Assembly (NCBI GenBank): GCA_019914945.1
Contig: CM034109.1
Location: 372,001 to 436,000 of the forward strand
Direction of reading: 5' to 3'
DNA length: 64,000 nt
DNA from: Typha latifolia
Taxonomy: Eukaryota; Streptophyta; Magnoliopsida; Poales; Typhaceae
Below, one piece after another: positions 1 through 11,953 of this stretch. Below the pieces are notes generated by a model. It saw only the letters and a list, made by a program, of their open reading frames with translations. It was not told where the DNA came from and did no database searches. A program made the translations under genes and the position numbers. The stretch's first letter is position 1, and each line of letters begins with the position of its first letter.

Positions 1-10
1 TACTTAGCAC

Positions 11-52
11 TTATTACTGCTAACTGCTAAAGTTAGCAGTTAGCAGTAATAA
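11..52. repeat. Perfect 20-bp inverted repeat (hairpin)
   Basis: Bases 11-30 are the exact reverse complement of 33-52, with a 2-base AG spacer. The pairing stops at once outside the arms. Such a perfect short palindrome in AT-rich plant DNA is most often the remnant or core of a fold-back MITE. No partner copy or target-site duplication is visible because the window starts here. Confidence 0.85.
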
Positions 53-868
53 CATGCTATACATAGATATAAGGTCTGTAACTGTAAGAAGTGCATTATA
101 AGGGAATAATTAAGGGAAAATTTTGGGTTCTCTTCTGGTGTAATATCTATTGACCTACTGTATGACGCAAGTCATACTAGACTAGGATCATAGGTTCAAA
201 TCTAATACTGTTGAAAGTTGATGATAGATAGTAGATACCATCAACGATGGCCAAGCCAGTGGCTCGTGCCGTGCCACCATCGACACGGGGCATGCCGAGC
301 GGCACGCCCCTACATGCCAGCTGCACGTCTTTACGTGTCACTGGCACGCATTTATAGTATTTTTAATAAATTTTTTAAGATATTTAGAGATATTTTAGAT
401 CTTTGATATATCAATCTTTAGTTTTTCTGTTTAAATATATATATTAGAACCTACATTATAGTGTTTTATTTTTAGATTATTTTTGTAAATGACATATATT
501 ATTAAAGATAAAGTAATAGTTAAATATAAATATTATTCAACACATAATATGATTGAATACATTCATTAAAACTAATATTAATAATTGAACACTCAATAAT
601 AAAATTGAACACATAATATTAATTGATAATAGTTCAATAACTAAAACTAATACCTGGTTAAACGTAGAATGGTTAAGAGGATGAAAGACTTTATTTGTCG
701 GCATAAAAATAATACGAAAATGTTGCACTAAATATTATCGTTATTCTTCACAAATTATCCACTGATAGTATTGCTCGTTGTAACGTCTCACAAATTAATT
801 TTCATGTCCTATCTTTCTAAGATTGTTTCAAGATGACCTCGTAATAAATTAAATGGCTTTTGTCGCAG
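53..868. other. Non-coding, probably intronic sequence
   Basis: No exon of the following strumpellin-like gene could be placed here, and the gene clearly starts outside the window, so this is probably an intron. It is AT-rich except for a GC-rich patch at about 245-345 containing repeated GGCATGCC/GGCACG-type words. That composition resembles the patch at 38411-38520. A tRNA-B-box-like word lies near 194-203. No supported gene. Confidence 0.5.
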
Positions 869-3800
869 TTGGATGCTAAATGGTTGGAGGAGTTGCATAA
901 ACTGGACGAACTTTTGGGGCCTTCTACATCCATTCCTTTGCTGGGCTGGTCATCCTATAATCATTTGGTAATAGTTAAATTTTTGTGGTTACAGTCCCTG
1001 TTTTGATGATTTTTCTCTGTTCAACAGATGAACAAATTTCTTTATTTCTTGCATTGTGTAATATAAAACCGAATATTTTATTTTCTGCTACGTAACCTGT
1101 TCTGACCTCTGAGAGTGCCGCTACCCAAGTAATATCGTCCTTGAATGTTGCATTATGGTAGCATAACATCATTGATTCTGCCGTCTTTAGGAAAGTATCC
1201 ATGTATTACTATGTAGTTCTTCAGTTATCACTTACTACCATCTAAGATAGAATATATCCATAAATTTGATGTTTTGTAATAGTTTTTCTATGACCATTTG
1301 ATAGTAGATAATTGATGTAAATGTAATTTTATCTTTGTTAATTGCGTAGGTCAAGATGGTCAATAAATCATGGGAGCCATTAGTCGAGTACTTGGCAACT
1401 GTTGGACAGTTACAGTTAGTGCGCTGCCTGATTTCCTTCAAATTAAAGTCAACATGCAAGGTAATGATGTTTGTAATCCTTTGTCCAGTAATCCAGGAAC
1501 TGTTTTTGATAAACAAAATTCAAGGTTTTATCTCAACAAATTAGTCTCTTTGTAGAAACCTTTGTTATCAGCTAGCTTGGATACTGAGTCAGAATTCAAT
1601 CATACTTCGACTGTCCTAAAATTTTTCCTATCAGAGTGACATGAATACTCTACTTTTCCAACCTTATACTGGAACTCGCTTCTGTATCTAAAAGAGGGAG
1701 TTCTAGAGCATCTGATTCAATATACCGTCATAAATCATTCAACTGTTCCGTAGCCGAATATATGATTATATTATACAGTATCCTCTATACAAACATTATC
1801 TTTTACATTCAATACCTCCTGCTTCAAGAGAAAAAGAAGGAACTTCTAGAAAGGATTACAGATCTGAATTAGCCTTTGAAGTACTGAAATCACATTGGAA
1901 TAGAAGGGCTCTCAAGTTGATTGGAAGCCTATTGGTTAGAAGGCTGAGACACTTGGCAATATAATGATCTTAGAAAACATAATAGTTGATTTATTTTGTG
2001 TCTTTTTCAGTTCATCCATTTGGGGTAGCCTTGATTTAGCAGTTGTAGTTGCAGATTCAGTTACAAAGAGCTTATTCTTAGTTACAGATCTCCTGATAAT
2101 TATTTTCTTGTCCAGATTATGGAAAATACTTTAGTTTGATGTGATGGTGCTTAGTATGGTAACTGTGTGGAAATACAATAGTGAAAGAAAAGGAATATCT
2201 AGGCGTATAATGATTAATAAACTGTGGATAAAGTACAGTAAAGTGCCATATCAATTCATGCAAGGACTTATCAGCTGGAATGGCGGAGAAGATAGTTTAG
2301 GCAGTCTTAATGAATAACTACTAACTATAATAGGAGGGATCATTTTTAGAGTCTGAAGGAAACTCAACCACTAGTTTAATAGATGTTTCATGTTAACTGT
2401 CTTTAATTTCTGATGCTATTGTGTTCCTTCTAGTCATTTTTCATAGAATCATGTTCATTAAGCTATATAAAAGACATCAGATGTTTGACAGATTAAAGCT
2501 GGTGCTGTAACTTTTGCTGCTGAGGGCATGATCACTTCCATTTATTCTCAGAGAGAAAAAATACTTGAGGTTCGTAATAATTGTACCTTCTGTTTATTTT
2601 AGCTGATTCTACTTTTCATTCAATATTATCTAGTTACTATTTGGCAGTGCATACAAGCAAAAGAGGAGGAGGATTTTTCACTGGGACTTTTTCTTCATGA
2701 ATTGGATGAGCAACGGAAACTGTGTGGTTTACTTTCTCCTCTTCAAACAGTCTATATCTCAGAAAAAACCCCTATTCTTTTGGGCAGATTTGCATGTGTT
2801 TTTTCCATATCTCAGGTTTTTCTCTTATTTCCTTGGAAATTATAATATTTAAACTCTAATTTCTAGGATGCAGCTTTATTAATTATATTTGCTGATATTA
2901 TCTTTGGCCTAGCATAGTTACATCTTTACTCTTAAATTGAAGGAAAAAAGCAATTCATTATTGGTGTGGGCATCACTATTCATCATGTTTACTCGTAGGC
3001 ACAAGAGGGCTGCACTCGTAACTTTCTAGCTTAACGAGGGTTTTGACTAGTTTTATAGGACTATTTTTGTCTTTTTTGTTTCTTAAATTATTTTTGTCTT
3101 TTGTTTTACTTTGCCTATATAAAGGCTTATAATCTTCTTTTTATGGGTTAATTAATATTTTGAGAATTTTCACATATTAAGTGTTTGTTGGTGGATTTCG
3201 ATACCCCGGTTGGTGGATTCCTCATATTTAATTAATTTTCCTACTAATCTGTTATCGAGAAATTCGTCTAGCATCAATTATGCTTGGTAATTATATCTGT
3301 GATTTTGCATGCAGCTACCTCGATATGTATTTGATGTTCACTTGGGCACTTTGACCAGTCGATCAAAGAAGTCAATAATTGATTTCTTTCCCATGGTAAG
3401 TAACCCTTGGTATGCTCTATTAGCTGTGTACATTTAGGTTCATTGGAAACCTTAACTCATCTTACTTTAATATCAAATACCAATACTTGGCTATAATATT
3501 CTTATAACCAATCCCTACTTCTGAAGAATCATTTATAAAATTGTGAAGTAATCAGATGAAAGTCAGGCTGTTTATTTCCTGCATTATTGGGATGTTGTCA
3601 AGTACTTCTGACGTGTCCAGATAATGCTTGTAACTATTATAGCCAATTTTATCTACTCCAAATTTGTGTAAAGCATCCAAATAACATCATCTAATACAGA
3701 TTCTCTTGAAAACTTATGATTAGTTCTGTTTTCTTCTCTTTTTTCCAGGTCCTCGGATTGGGGACTTTCCTTAGGCAGTTTCATCCTTTTTGCATGACCC

Positions 3801-4436
3801 AATACACTCAGGTGCATTGATTATTATGCCAGAAATTTACTTCTCTGTATGTTGCATTTGATCGTGATCATCTATATGCCATGCAGTTCATGGGCCAGTA
3901 TATACGTACAGCAGCAGAAACAGATTTTGGGGCCATCTCCGAACCTCAGAAAGGATTCCTTGACCATACATCCGAGGTTTTTACCTCCTCTTTTTGGTTG
4001 ACCATTTCTTTGCAGTCTATCAATCAAAATCCTGAATAATCATGATTGCTTTTGGATCATGTGTTCATTGGATATGAAATGACCTTCATGCAATTTCATC
4101 TGCTTGTTTTTCTTCTATTCATTCCTTTGAACCTTCATCAATTGGACTGACGACTCTATTCCGTGGTATTTTTTTTGCTTTTCTTGTAAAATTGTTAATC
4201 TAGGAAAGATTGAAATTCTCAACATGGAGAATTGAGAGCATCAGGGTTTGCATATATAGTTGTCACCCGATTCATTTGCTTCATACAACTGTAAATTAAC
4301 TAACTTCTGTTGGCCTTTTCCTCAGGTATTGAAGGCAGCATTTTGGACAATGTTTTTCTGCAAATACATGAAGGTCCCAAAGGATTTATCGGAATCGTGC
4401 TTACCATCTTCTCTTGTTGCTATTCTTCAAACATGA
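869..4436 (+). CDS. WASH complex subunit strumpellin-like protein, 3' part
   Basis: Eight coding exons read in one frame to a TGA: 869-967, 1350-1460, 2492-2569, 2648-2815, 3315-3395, 3749-3811, 3887-3976 and 4326-4436. All have GT-AG borders and whole-codon junctions, giving 266 residues. Landmarks are VGQLQLVRCLI in exon 2 and, across the last exons, the series LGLGTFLRQFHPF, FMGQYIRTAAE and FFCKYMKVP. These follow the order and spacing of the C-terminal end of strumpellin (WASHC5), where a similar LLTLLKQFHS...IGQFI block precedes the terminus. In animals and amoebae this subunit belongs to the endosomal WASH complex, which activates Arp2/3. The match is from memory. The 5' exons lie upstream of the window. 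Exon 1 (869-967) is supported only by frame and splice sites. Another WASH-complex subunit is the main alternative. Confidence 0.72.
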
Positions 4437-5559
4437 ATTTGTAAATTCCAGTTGTTAAGTGGATTAGCCCAAAGAAGGGGCATGTTGTTGATCAATCAGC
4501 TAGTCTGCATTCTTATGGGGTCATGATTTGAGGAGACCACCTGAAGGTACCACTGAGAGAACTCTTGCCTACGAAAAATGCATGGTATTGCTTATGGGTT
4601 TGCATGAAGGTACCACTGAGGGTGGTCTAACAAATGCAACTTGATCGAAAACAGCCCAAAAGCAAGCAGCAAAGAGTATCTTGTAGGTTCAAGGCTGATA
4701 TGGATGAAAGTGAACCTGCTGCTATACTATAAACAATGTGTCACAATCCTACTGCATCTTTCCTCCCTTGCTCTTCAAGAGGTATTGACACCATTGTCGC
4801 ATTTCAGAGGCTTGTACTGTTGCTAGAAAATGAACTAATGATTGAGGACGGGTAAACATTGGGAACTTTTGATCTTCCGTCTGTTCCAAAAAGTAAATAT
4901 GACCATTTTCTTCTCTTATGACAAATTGAGATTTCAGTTATAAATTTGGTTAGAAACAAATTGAGACTAATGTGAACCTAGCTCTCTTAGTGGTCTCCCT
5001 GCGTCCATCCTCAATATGAGACAGGGTGTTTTTTCCATTTAATTACTTGGGTGCTCAAGTTTTCCCTTGGCACTTCCTTACTGTGATTACGAGTGATATG
5101 AGTCTCTCCTTGTTCGTATTGATTAATAGTTAGCCATGAGCATGAGGGAAAAAAACAAATCTCACCTAGGCTGGGAGGGTTGTCTTTATAAATTCTATCC
5201 CCAATGCCATCCCAGTCCGCCTTCGCCGTGGTGGAAGAAGGTTAGGGTAAAAGGGGGCTTCATCTTGTGGGTTGGTCCAAGCTTACCCAACTTAAATCGA
5301 ATACCTGCATCAGCTTCAGAGTGCTTGCTTGTTCGGTTATCTTTGGTCGTCAAATTTGTCATCAAGTGGTCAATTCTGAGTCTACCATTTGGGTGGGTTA
5401 GGCTTGCTTAGTAGTATGCCCCACTCCATCTTTGTTCGCCTAAGATTTTTCACAAATTAGCTTAAAGTTGGAGACTTATCACTGATGTTCTAGGTGACGG
5501 CAGGGAGGAGTTTTTAAGCTCAATAGAAATGGCCAATTCGCTATGATTCTTACTGATCC

Positions 5560-6665
5560 TTGGATCTCGTGAATTTGATCCTATCGCAGTGTTCAAATAG
5601 ATAAATTCATTAAGCTTCAATAGCAATTACAACACGATACACAAAAGAAAACACGGAGCTAGGACAAAATTCTGTAACATGCTCCACTCTTAGCTAAAGA
5701 TATACTAAACCAACATTAAACCATGGTATCAATTTGTAACAAAATAAGTACTCATACAGACAAAAATAATCGGAAAGGATAGGGCATCGCCCCTAAAATA
5801 AGCCTCACTCTTAGCTTACCTAGGCAGTCCTATAAAGAATGAACAGTTGCAAGAGACTTGAACTCATATCGCCAACATGCATAGAAAGTAGATCCAACAC
5901 GCATGAAAACCTGCCAACCCAACGAGACAACCAAACAAATCACCAAAGCCGAATCAGGCTAGCCATCATGAGCAATCCTTAGACAACACCAACACAACCG
6001 GGGCTAGTCCATAACAACACGGCAAGATAGCCAACTACCACCAGCTCACCACCGGTCAGCAGTCGCAGCAAAGGAGGGTTGACGAAGAGGCAGTGTAGGA
6101 GGGGAGGATAAAAGTGATAGACGGATGTTGAGAATGGTCGCTACTTGGACTCTAACAGATCGAAGGAGCCAACACGGCCACCGTGGCGTGGGGCGAAGGC
6201 GGCGATAGGGCAAGAGGCCGAAAAAGCAACAATTGAAAAGGCAAACAATATGGGCCAAAGATGTGCTAACAATGGTGATCGGAGAGGAGGATAGTGGGAT
6301 GGAGGTTGCACCACTAAGAAGAAAAGGGATTCCATCGGGAGTGGGGCGAGGCGAAAAGCGAGCAAAGTGAATACTGATGGAGAAAGGGGCGAGAAGAGGG
6401 CAGAGCAGCAAGAAACCGACGGAGTTGGGGTTGTAGAATGAGCGACGAGGTTGGAGAGGAAGAAGGTGGCGGGTTTGGCGTAGGTGGCTCGGTTCCACCA
6501 CCCACTCACCCAATGCGAGCCAACCACGAGCTCGACGAGAAGGAGAAAAGAAAGAGAGGGAGAGGAAACCTTTACGGGAGAAGAGCCTCTCCTCTCTCCT
6601 AGCACCTAGCTAGAGGATAAGAGAGGAGGGAACACCGTCATGGACACTCCTCACACATGGGGGAG
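5560..6665 (-). mobile_element. Candidate internally deleted retroelement (GC-rich head, AT-rich tail)
   Basis: Read on the minus strand, the segment starts with a very GC-rich pyrimidine-loaded region (6660 down to 6040). It then passes into a T-rich mid-part and ends near 5570-5650 with GAAGCTTAATGAATTTAT-like sequence. A GC-rich 5' region followed by an AT-rich tail would suit a short non-autonomous LINE-like element lacking its ORFs. The overlapping proline/serine-rich open frames on the minus strand (6046-6605) look like composition artefacts, since three frames are open at once. No reverse transcriptase motif or clear target-site duplication was seen. Confidence 0.25.
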
Positions 6666-7599
6666 AAAAATGGTTGTCAAACCCTAGCAAAGCGCTTGGG
6701 TTGATGCCAGAGAAAAGATTACTAGTGGTCATTCTTACATTAAGTAGTTTCTTACTTAGTCTTAAATTAAAATTGTGAAGGACAATATGTATTTACATAG
6801 ATGAGATGCCTCTGTGTAGAGAATGACTCCTGGTGGGAGTAGGAGACAAGAGGACTCCTACTACACCTACTCTAGTTCATACATCTGAGCCAATGACCAC
6901 TATTGCCCCTATTACAGATCTAGTTCTCACAGTAATTTAATTATTTAGTCTAAGCTATTAGTGAGCAGACATCGCATCCCCAGACTACATGACAGGTTAA
7001 GCCTCTTAGTTTATATAGAGGCATAGTGTATTCGAGAAATTCTTAAAGGTTGCTCTAACTATATATATGTACGACGATTGAGCGGAACATTGATGGCACA
7101 TGATTAAGTGCTAGCACAAAGGAAAAGAGGAAGAATTGACTTGGAACAACTTCCTAAAATTATTCCACGACAAGTTTTATGCATTAAATTTTTTCCTACC
7201 AAGTTGCTACTCTTTGTCCCTCATGTACAAAGGAAAAGAGGAAGAACTTTTTTCCAGCAATTGATGAAAAAGAGGGAGTTTTTTTGGAGAGAGGATTGCA
7301 GCCAGACACTTTTCAGAGATGATGTGTAAGACACTCGTTGCTAAGATACTATCAGGGTCGTGACAGTATGCCTCTTAGCTCTTATATTTTGATTGCTTTC
7401 GGCTTTGAAATTGAATATGGTGTTGTGTGTAAATAGCTTTCCTATAAAACAATTAATAAAAACGCGCTCTAGATAAGGATTTATAAATCGCTTTTCTTAT
7501 TATTTCTGAAATAAAATCTTATTTTAAAAATAATAAAAATAAATATCTATTATAGAATTAATCTCGTAAAAAAAAATTCTGTAACCAATTCTAGTACAG

Positions 7600-7665
7600 T
7601 TGATAAGTACTTTTATTAAAGAGGTCATAGAATTAACTCCAACTCTAAATAATTATTATAAAAAC
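7600..7665 (+). repeat. SINE-like 3' end (family copy)
   Basis: The string AACTCCAACTCTAAATAATT followed by ATTATAAAA nearly repeats at 43989-44012. A related version lies on the minus strand at about 47095-47125, where it follows a GTTCAACTCC B-box-like word. A tRNA-like B box before an AT-rich tail suggests a tRNA-derived SINE family. This copy has lost its A box. Confidence 0.3.
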
Positions 7666-7965
7666 AACTAGCTCTTTCTAGCTGGTATTGTGCTCTTAAA
7701 CTGATGGACCGGAGAAAAAAAAACTTTGGGTTTATATATCTACATCTGAACGCGCCCAAAAAGAAAATCTTGAACCGGCTCAATGGTGACATTTGTCCGG
7801 CTGGATTGCTCAACTCAATGAGAGGCTTAAACCCTTTTCTCTACAATCTCTAGGATTTCTTTTCTCCTCTCTGGATCTTTTATGCCCCAGTTTTTCTGTT
7901 GTATAACCTTCTTCGATACCATTATATTGCAGAAGATTTGGTATCGCTTTTCCAGCTACACTTCG

Positions 7966-10703
7966 ATGGATATTTCTGAAAAGCGGTATGGATTTCGAAG
8001 CCTCCTCTAACTCTTTGCTAGGAAAAAGTTCAAATATTGATATCATGATTGAGAAGAAATTAAAATTTTGAAAAAGAATTTGGGGTCCTTGATGTTGTAA
8101 AATGCTGATATCAAGTTTTGGACGGAATCATTATAGATTTTGATATCAAGAAGCTTATTTTTTGTAAGAACAAAATTTAAATCTTTTTATGCTAAATATT
8201 TTGATGTTTCAAATAAATGGATCACGCTCATGAGATTTTATTATTTTGCTGGATTTGCAGTTACAAGCCAGGACCATATTTTGAAGAGGATGCAAAGGCA
8301 CCGCTCCTCGATATCTCCTTGACGGAGTCGAAGGAGCTTTGGCTCATCCAGTGGCCGTTCAACCAAGTAGGACTTTTGTTCGGGATGTGTTTGTCTTCTG
8401 ATGGCTTCCAAATTTGAGATGTATATTGACAGTATTGTGATTTTTTTTTTTTTTTTTATGGTACTGCAGCTACAAGCTGCTGATTTCCATGGAAAAGAAC
8501 TTTCTCTCAAGCTACATGGTGATGGGCAGTTGGGCAGCTTCGATAGTTCAACTGGTGAGATGTAAGGCATTCTCTATAGTTTGGATTCTGAAGTGAGGAT
8601 GAATTCTGAAACGTATATTATTTTTATTTCTCATGGATATATATACTTTTTTATTTTTACTGGCAAATCCTCTGCTTCATTGATAGAATTGATAGAAGTA
8701 CTATTACTTGCATTGTTTCATGTGCAGATATGCAATGCCAAATCTGTAGTTACTACTGTTAGAGTAGTAAATAATATATGGTTCTGCTGTTATTAATCCC
8801 TCTGATGATAACAGGGAAATCATACGAAGTTGTCAGCTTTGCAGCTCAGGAACCAAATGCGACGGTCTTCGTGTCCTCGGAGTCAGAATCAAAAGTTGGT
8901 ATGAGCAGATGGATATTTTTGGCATCTTTTTTCATATTCATTGTGATCAATAATTTGTCATATTCCTTCAGAATGTAATTGATTTTATATTTATAATATG
9001 TGTGTGCGCATGAGCATATCTATGAGTTTAACTACTCTGTTTGGTCATGCATATGAATGTAGGCGTAGCATGCTTGGATGTATATTATATTCATTTACTT
9101 ATGTGCACAGGTCTATGGCGTATTTCGATTGAGTCTGCAGTTTGAACTTCTTATGAGGATGCTTTCAAGACTCATATTAGAACCATCAGTAACTCATATT
9201 AGAAAAAGATGATGAGGAATGAAGCAAAGAATTTTCTCATCACTTTAGACTGCTCATATTCCATCTTCTCTTCTTCTTTTAATTTGTGTTATACTCCTTT
9301 AGTATTGCATCATATTTGACTTTGTCACAGGCCACCAAGTTGTACTGTTGTTTAAAGAAATTCATGGTTTACCACATAAGAACATTTCATAGTAACCAAA
9401 CTGACTCAACTTACAGAGCGCCTTGTTTACAGGTTTTTGTTCTTTAGTTCCTTTCTTGATTTATTCTCCTTTTGCAGTTATCCATTCCTCATATTACAAG
9501 TTAGTTTTAGACCTTTTGGCTTCTGAGAATATTCTTTCTTTTTAGTATTTAATGCCGTTCGACATTGATAAATATCTAGAGGACCTTATTGACAAGAAAG
9601 AGAGGGAGTTTATATCATGTTTTCATTTCAAATTTCATGTATCATACCTGCTTTCTTGCTATATTGTGCTTAGTTTATTTTTTCTTAATGTTCTCATAGT
9701 GTATATTTTACACTGTTAATCTGCAAGTCACTTGTATGCTGATGCAACTCAATACTGATAAGCCTTGTTTTTTTTTTATATATTCCAGTAGGTAAGATTT
9801 CCCGACGAATCTGTTTAGTCCATTATCCAGAACCTAAAGAATTGGAGAAAGCTGGTTTTGCCAGTCTTAATTTGAGCGCTCAGAGATCTGAAGGTAATTC
9901 TTTTCTTGGTCAATAATTTTTAAGATTCTCGTTCATGTTGTAAATATATATATATATATATATATATATCAATTCTTGAAAGTCTTGGATCAGCAATCAT
10001 CATTTAGAGGGCACTATTGCATTGGTGCATTTTTGTTGCCAAGTGTACAAACATAGTTATTCTTCTACACCTTTAATTTTCCAATAATATATATGGGCTA
10101 GTCTACAAAATTTAATGTTACATCTTTTGGAAAATATTCAGTACTTTTGCTGCTATTTAACATGCCTCAGGACTTAAAAGAAGTCATCCCAAGTGCGAGT
10201 GCTGTATCTCACCTTGGAATAAGTCTTTTACATTTCGACGCGCAACAAAATGGCGAGAAGTGCTAAATTTTTCTCAAAAGTTTGACGCTTTTTAACATAA
10301 AGTTCACATACACACACACACAGTCGTGCATGTTTGCTTTATCAGTTTTGCGTGGCGGCAGTAATGTAACTATTTTTTTTATCATGTTCTAGGTTCTTCT
10401 AGAAAGAGCATGTATCCTCGTTCACTAACCCCATCGAAGAATAGAAGCTTGCTGGAAACAGATGGAATATTTCATGATAGTATTGGACAAAGAAGCCAAG
10501 GATCTTCTAACAGGCAAAAGAAATGTGAGGCCAACACAAGCCGTTCTGAGCTATCTGGGAAGTCTTCTGAGCAATTTTATCATGCCTCTGATATGGATAC
10601 ACAGATCATATATACCCAATCAGAAACTGAACCATCTCACTCAGAGAAACTGAAGAAGAAGAAAAAGAAGATGAAGAAGAAGAAGAAAGAGGATCAGGGT
10701 TGA
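7966..10703 (+). CDS. Mediator-associated protein 2-like (RPA34-like) nuclear protein
   Basis: Six exons: 7966-7985, 8261-8366, 8470-8554, 8815-8898, 9789-9893 and 10393-10703, predicting 236 residues. The conserved core reads YKPGPYFEEDAKAPLLDISL, ELWLIQWPFNQ, HGKELSLKLHGDGQLGSF, SYEVVSFAAQEPNATVFVSS and VGKISRRICLVHYPEP. It is followed by a Ser-rich linker and a very basic Lys-rich C-terminus (about residues 218-234) that could be a nuclear or nucleolar signal. I recall this layout from the plant mediator-associated protein 2 family, related to RNA polymerase I subunit RPA34. The first exon is only 20 nt (MDISEK plus part of Arg). It was chosen because it restores frame and gives a plausible start, and it is the least certain part. 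The gene converges on RBD1 with only 254 bp between stops. Confidence 0.65.
9944..9969. repeat. (AT)n microsatellite
   Basis: About 13 AT units in the intron before the fifth exon of the mediator-associated gene. Likely length-polymorphic. Confidence 0.9.
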
Positions 10704-10957
10704 GGAGTAGGTGTAGTGTTCTCTTCTGCATAGGTTGTATATATTAGTAGACATCTTTAACATGTACATGCTTCACTTTGTGTAATGAACTTGCATTTCT
10801 GAAATCAAAGTAGAACTACATAATTTTGTTGAGTCTGCTGCTTAAAGTAACAAAACATAAGAATTCTCCAGGGGCAAGCTGGATCCATCTTCAGAATGAA
10901 GAAAAGTTTGCAAAAGTCTCGCAAAAGTCTCTTAAAGTAGTGTCCTCCTTTCTTGGA
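10704..10957. other. Short convergent 3' intergenic region
   Basis: Holds the 3' UTRs of two converging genes (the mediator-associated gene on plus and the RBD1-like gene on minus). With only 254 bp between stops, the transcripts probably overlap or share terminator sequence. Confidence 0.6.
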
Positions 10958-11914
10958 CTAGTAGGCATTGTTCAGATAGAAATAGAGACCTGCCAGACCA
11001 GCAATTCCAAGCACCACTGCGATCGGCAATGCTCGCCTGCATGCAGTTACCAATGCCAGGAAGATTGATTCTTAAATATTGAGAAGAATTGATAGAATGC
11101 AAAGGTTAGAACATGTGAGATTGTTACCCAATGGCCTCATCTCTTTTAAGCTCTGCTTTTCTCGCCTTACGGAGTTCTGTATCATTGTCGTTCTTGGATA
11201 CTTTAGGTTCATATTGTCTGAATCTCCGCTTTGGGGCGCCACAGACTGCATGCATGAAAATGGAGGAGTTCTTCATTGCCAGGTGAGTTCGAAATTAGTT
11301 TTGGCATTATCCAGATTACTGGGGTGGTATTTCTAAGAGGGAATTAATATATGAAAAGCTGAACCGAAATAGCAAGGCTTCTGATCTACTGAGCTACTAC
11401 TACATCTAATGGAGATTAATTTTGAACTCGGATTGAATCTTTGAGTTGCAACATATGAGAAAGGATTTCAGAGAGTAAAAGTTGTTGCTCACCAGGACAG
11501 AAGTACTTATCAGGGAGCTTCTCAAATGGTGTCCTGTCATTATAAATATACCTGCATATATATAGAGAGAGACAAACAGAGAATCCACTGATGAATTAAG
11601 TGGTTACAAAGTAGAACACTGCGCGAGTATCGAAGTGATAAATATAGCAAGGACAAGTTATATGACCCGCAATCTCTGCAGATGTAAGCCTGCTTCGAGG
11701 TGACACGCATGGAGAATCTCGCGGCGGTGGCGGTGGCCGGAGCACGGCGAGGGGGCGGCAGCAGTAGCTGGATTGACGGAGAGTAGAAGGCTGAACGTAG
11801 CGCATGGCGATCAGAGGGTCTTCGAAGGCCGGCATGGCCACCGGGCGGCGGCGATAGGGTGGATGGAATTGTTCTCTTGGTTGTCATGAGCCCTGCTGGT
11901 GTCTGAAGGGCCAT
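10958..11914 (-). CDS. RBD1: Chloroplast rubredoxin RBD1-like protein
   Basis: Four exons on the minus strand: 11667-11914, 11493-11551, 11128-11245 and 10958-11036, encoding 167 residues. Residues 1 to about 70 are Ser/Pro/Arg/Thr-rich and look like a plastid transit peptide. The rubredoxin fold follows, with both metal-binding knuckles intact: CRDCG (79-83) and CPVCG (101-105), separated by YIYNDRTPFEKLPDKYF. A charged linker leads to a single C-terminal membrane segment (about 145-163, ALPIAVVLGIAGLAGLYFYL). Transit peptide, rubredoxin and C-terminal anchor is the RBD1 arrangement; RBD1 is a thylakoid protein needed for photosystem II assembly. The related ENH1 would carry a PDZ domain, which is absent here. 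The exon 1 donor reads GG/GTCATA, a weak but valid GT. The gene is head to head with the CCB1-like gene. Confidence 0.88.
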
Positions 11915-11922
11915 TGCTCTCT

Positions 11923-11953
<31 letters not shown>

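Larger units (their letters stand above)
4437..7965. other. Intergenic region with degraded repeats
   Basis: No convincing gene in 3.5 kb. After the strumpellin stop there is ordinary 3' UTR-like sequence. Around 5560-6665 lies the GC-rich island described separately. The phrase CAAAGGAAAAGAGGAAGAA occurs twice (about 7117 and 7229), suggesting a short local duplication. Open frames at 5136-5411 and 7108-7329 show no recognisable motif and no splice context. Confidence 0.5.

Noticed and set aside
6046..6605. Two overlapping minus-strand frames of about 155 residues, rich in Pro/Ser/Leu
   Set aside because: Three frames are open together because of GC and pyrimidine bias. No domain, no splice context and no family resemblance.
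10958..11914. Assignment of the rubredoxin gene as ENH1
   Set aside because: ENH1 carries a PDZ domain before the rubredoxin domain. Here only a transit peptide precedes it.
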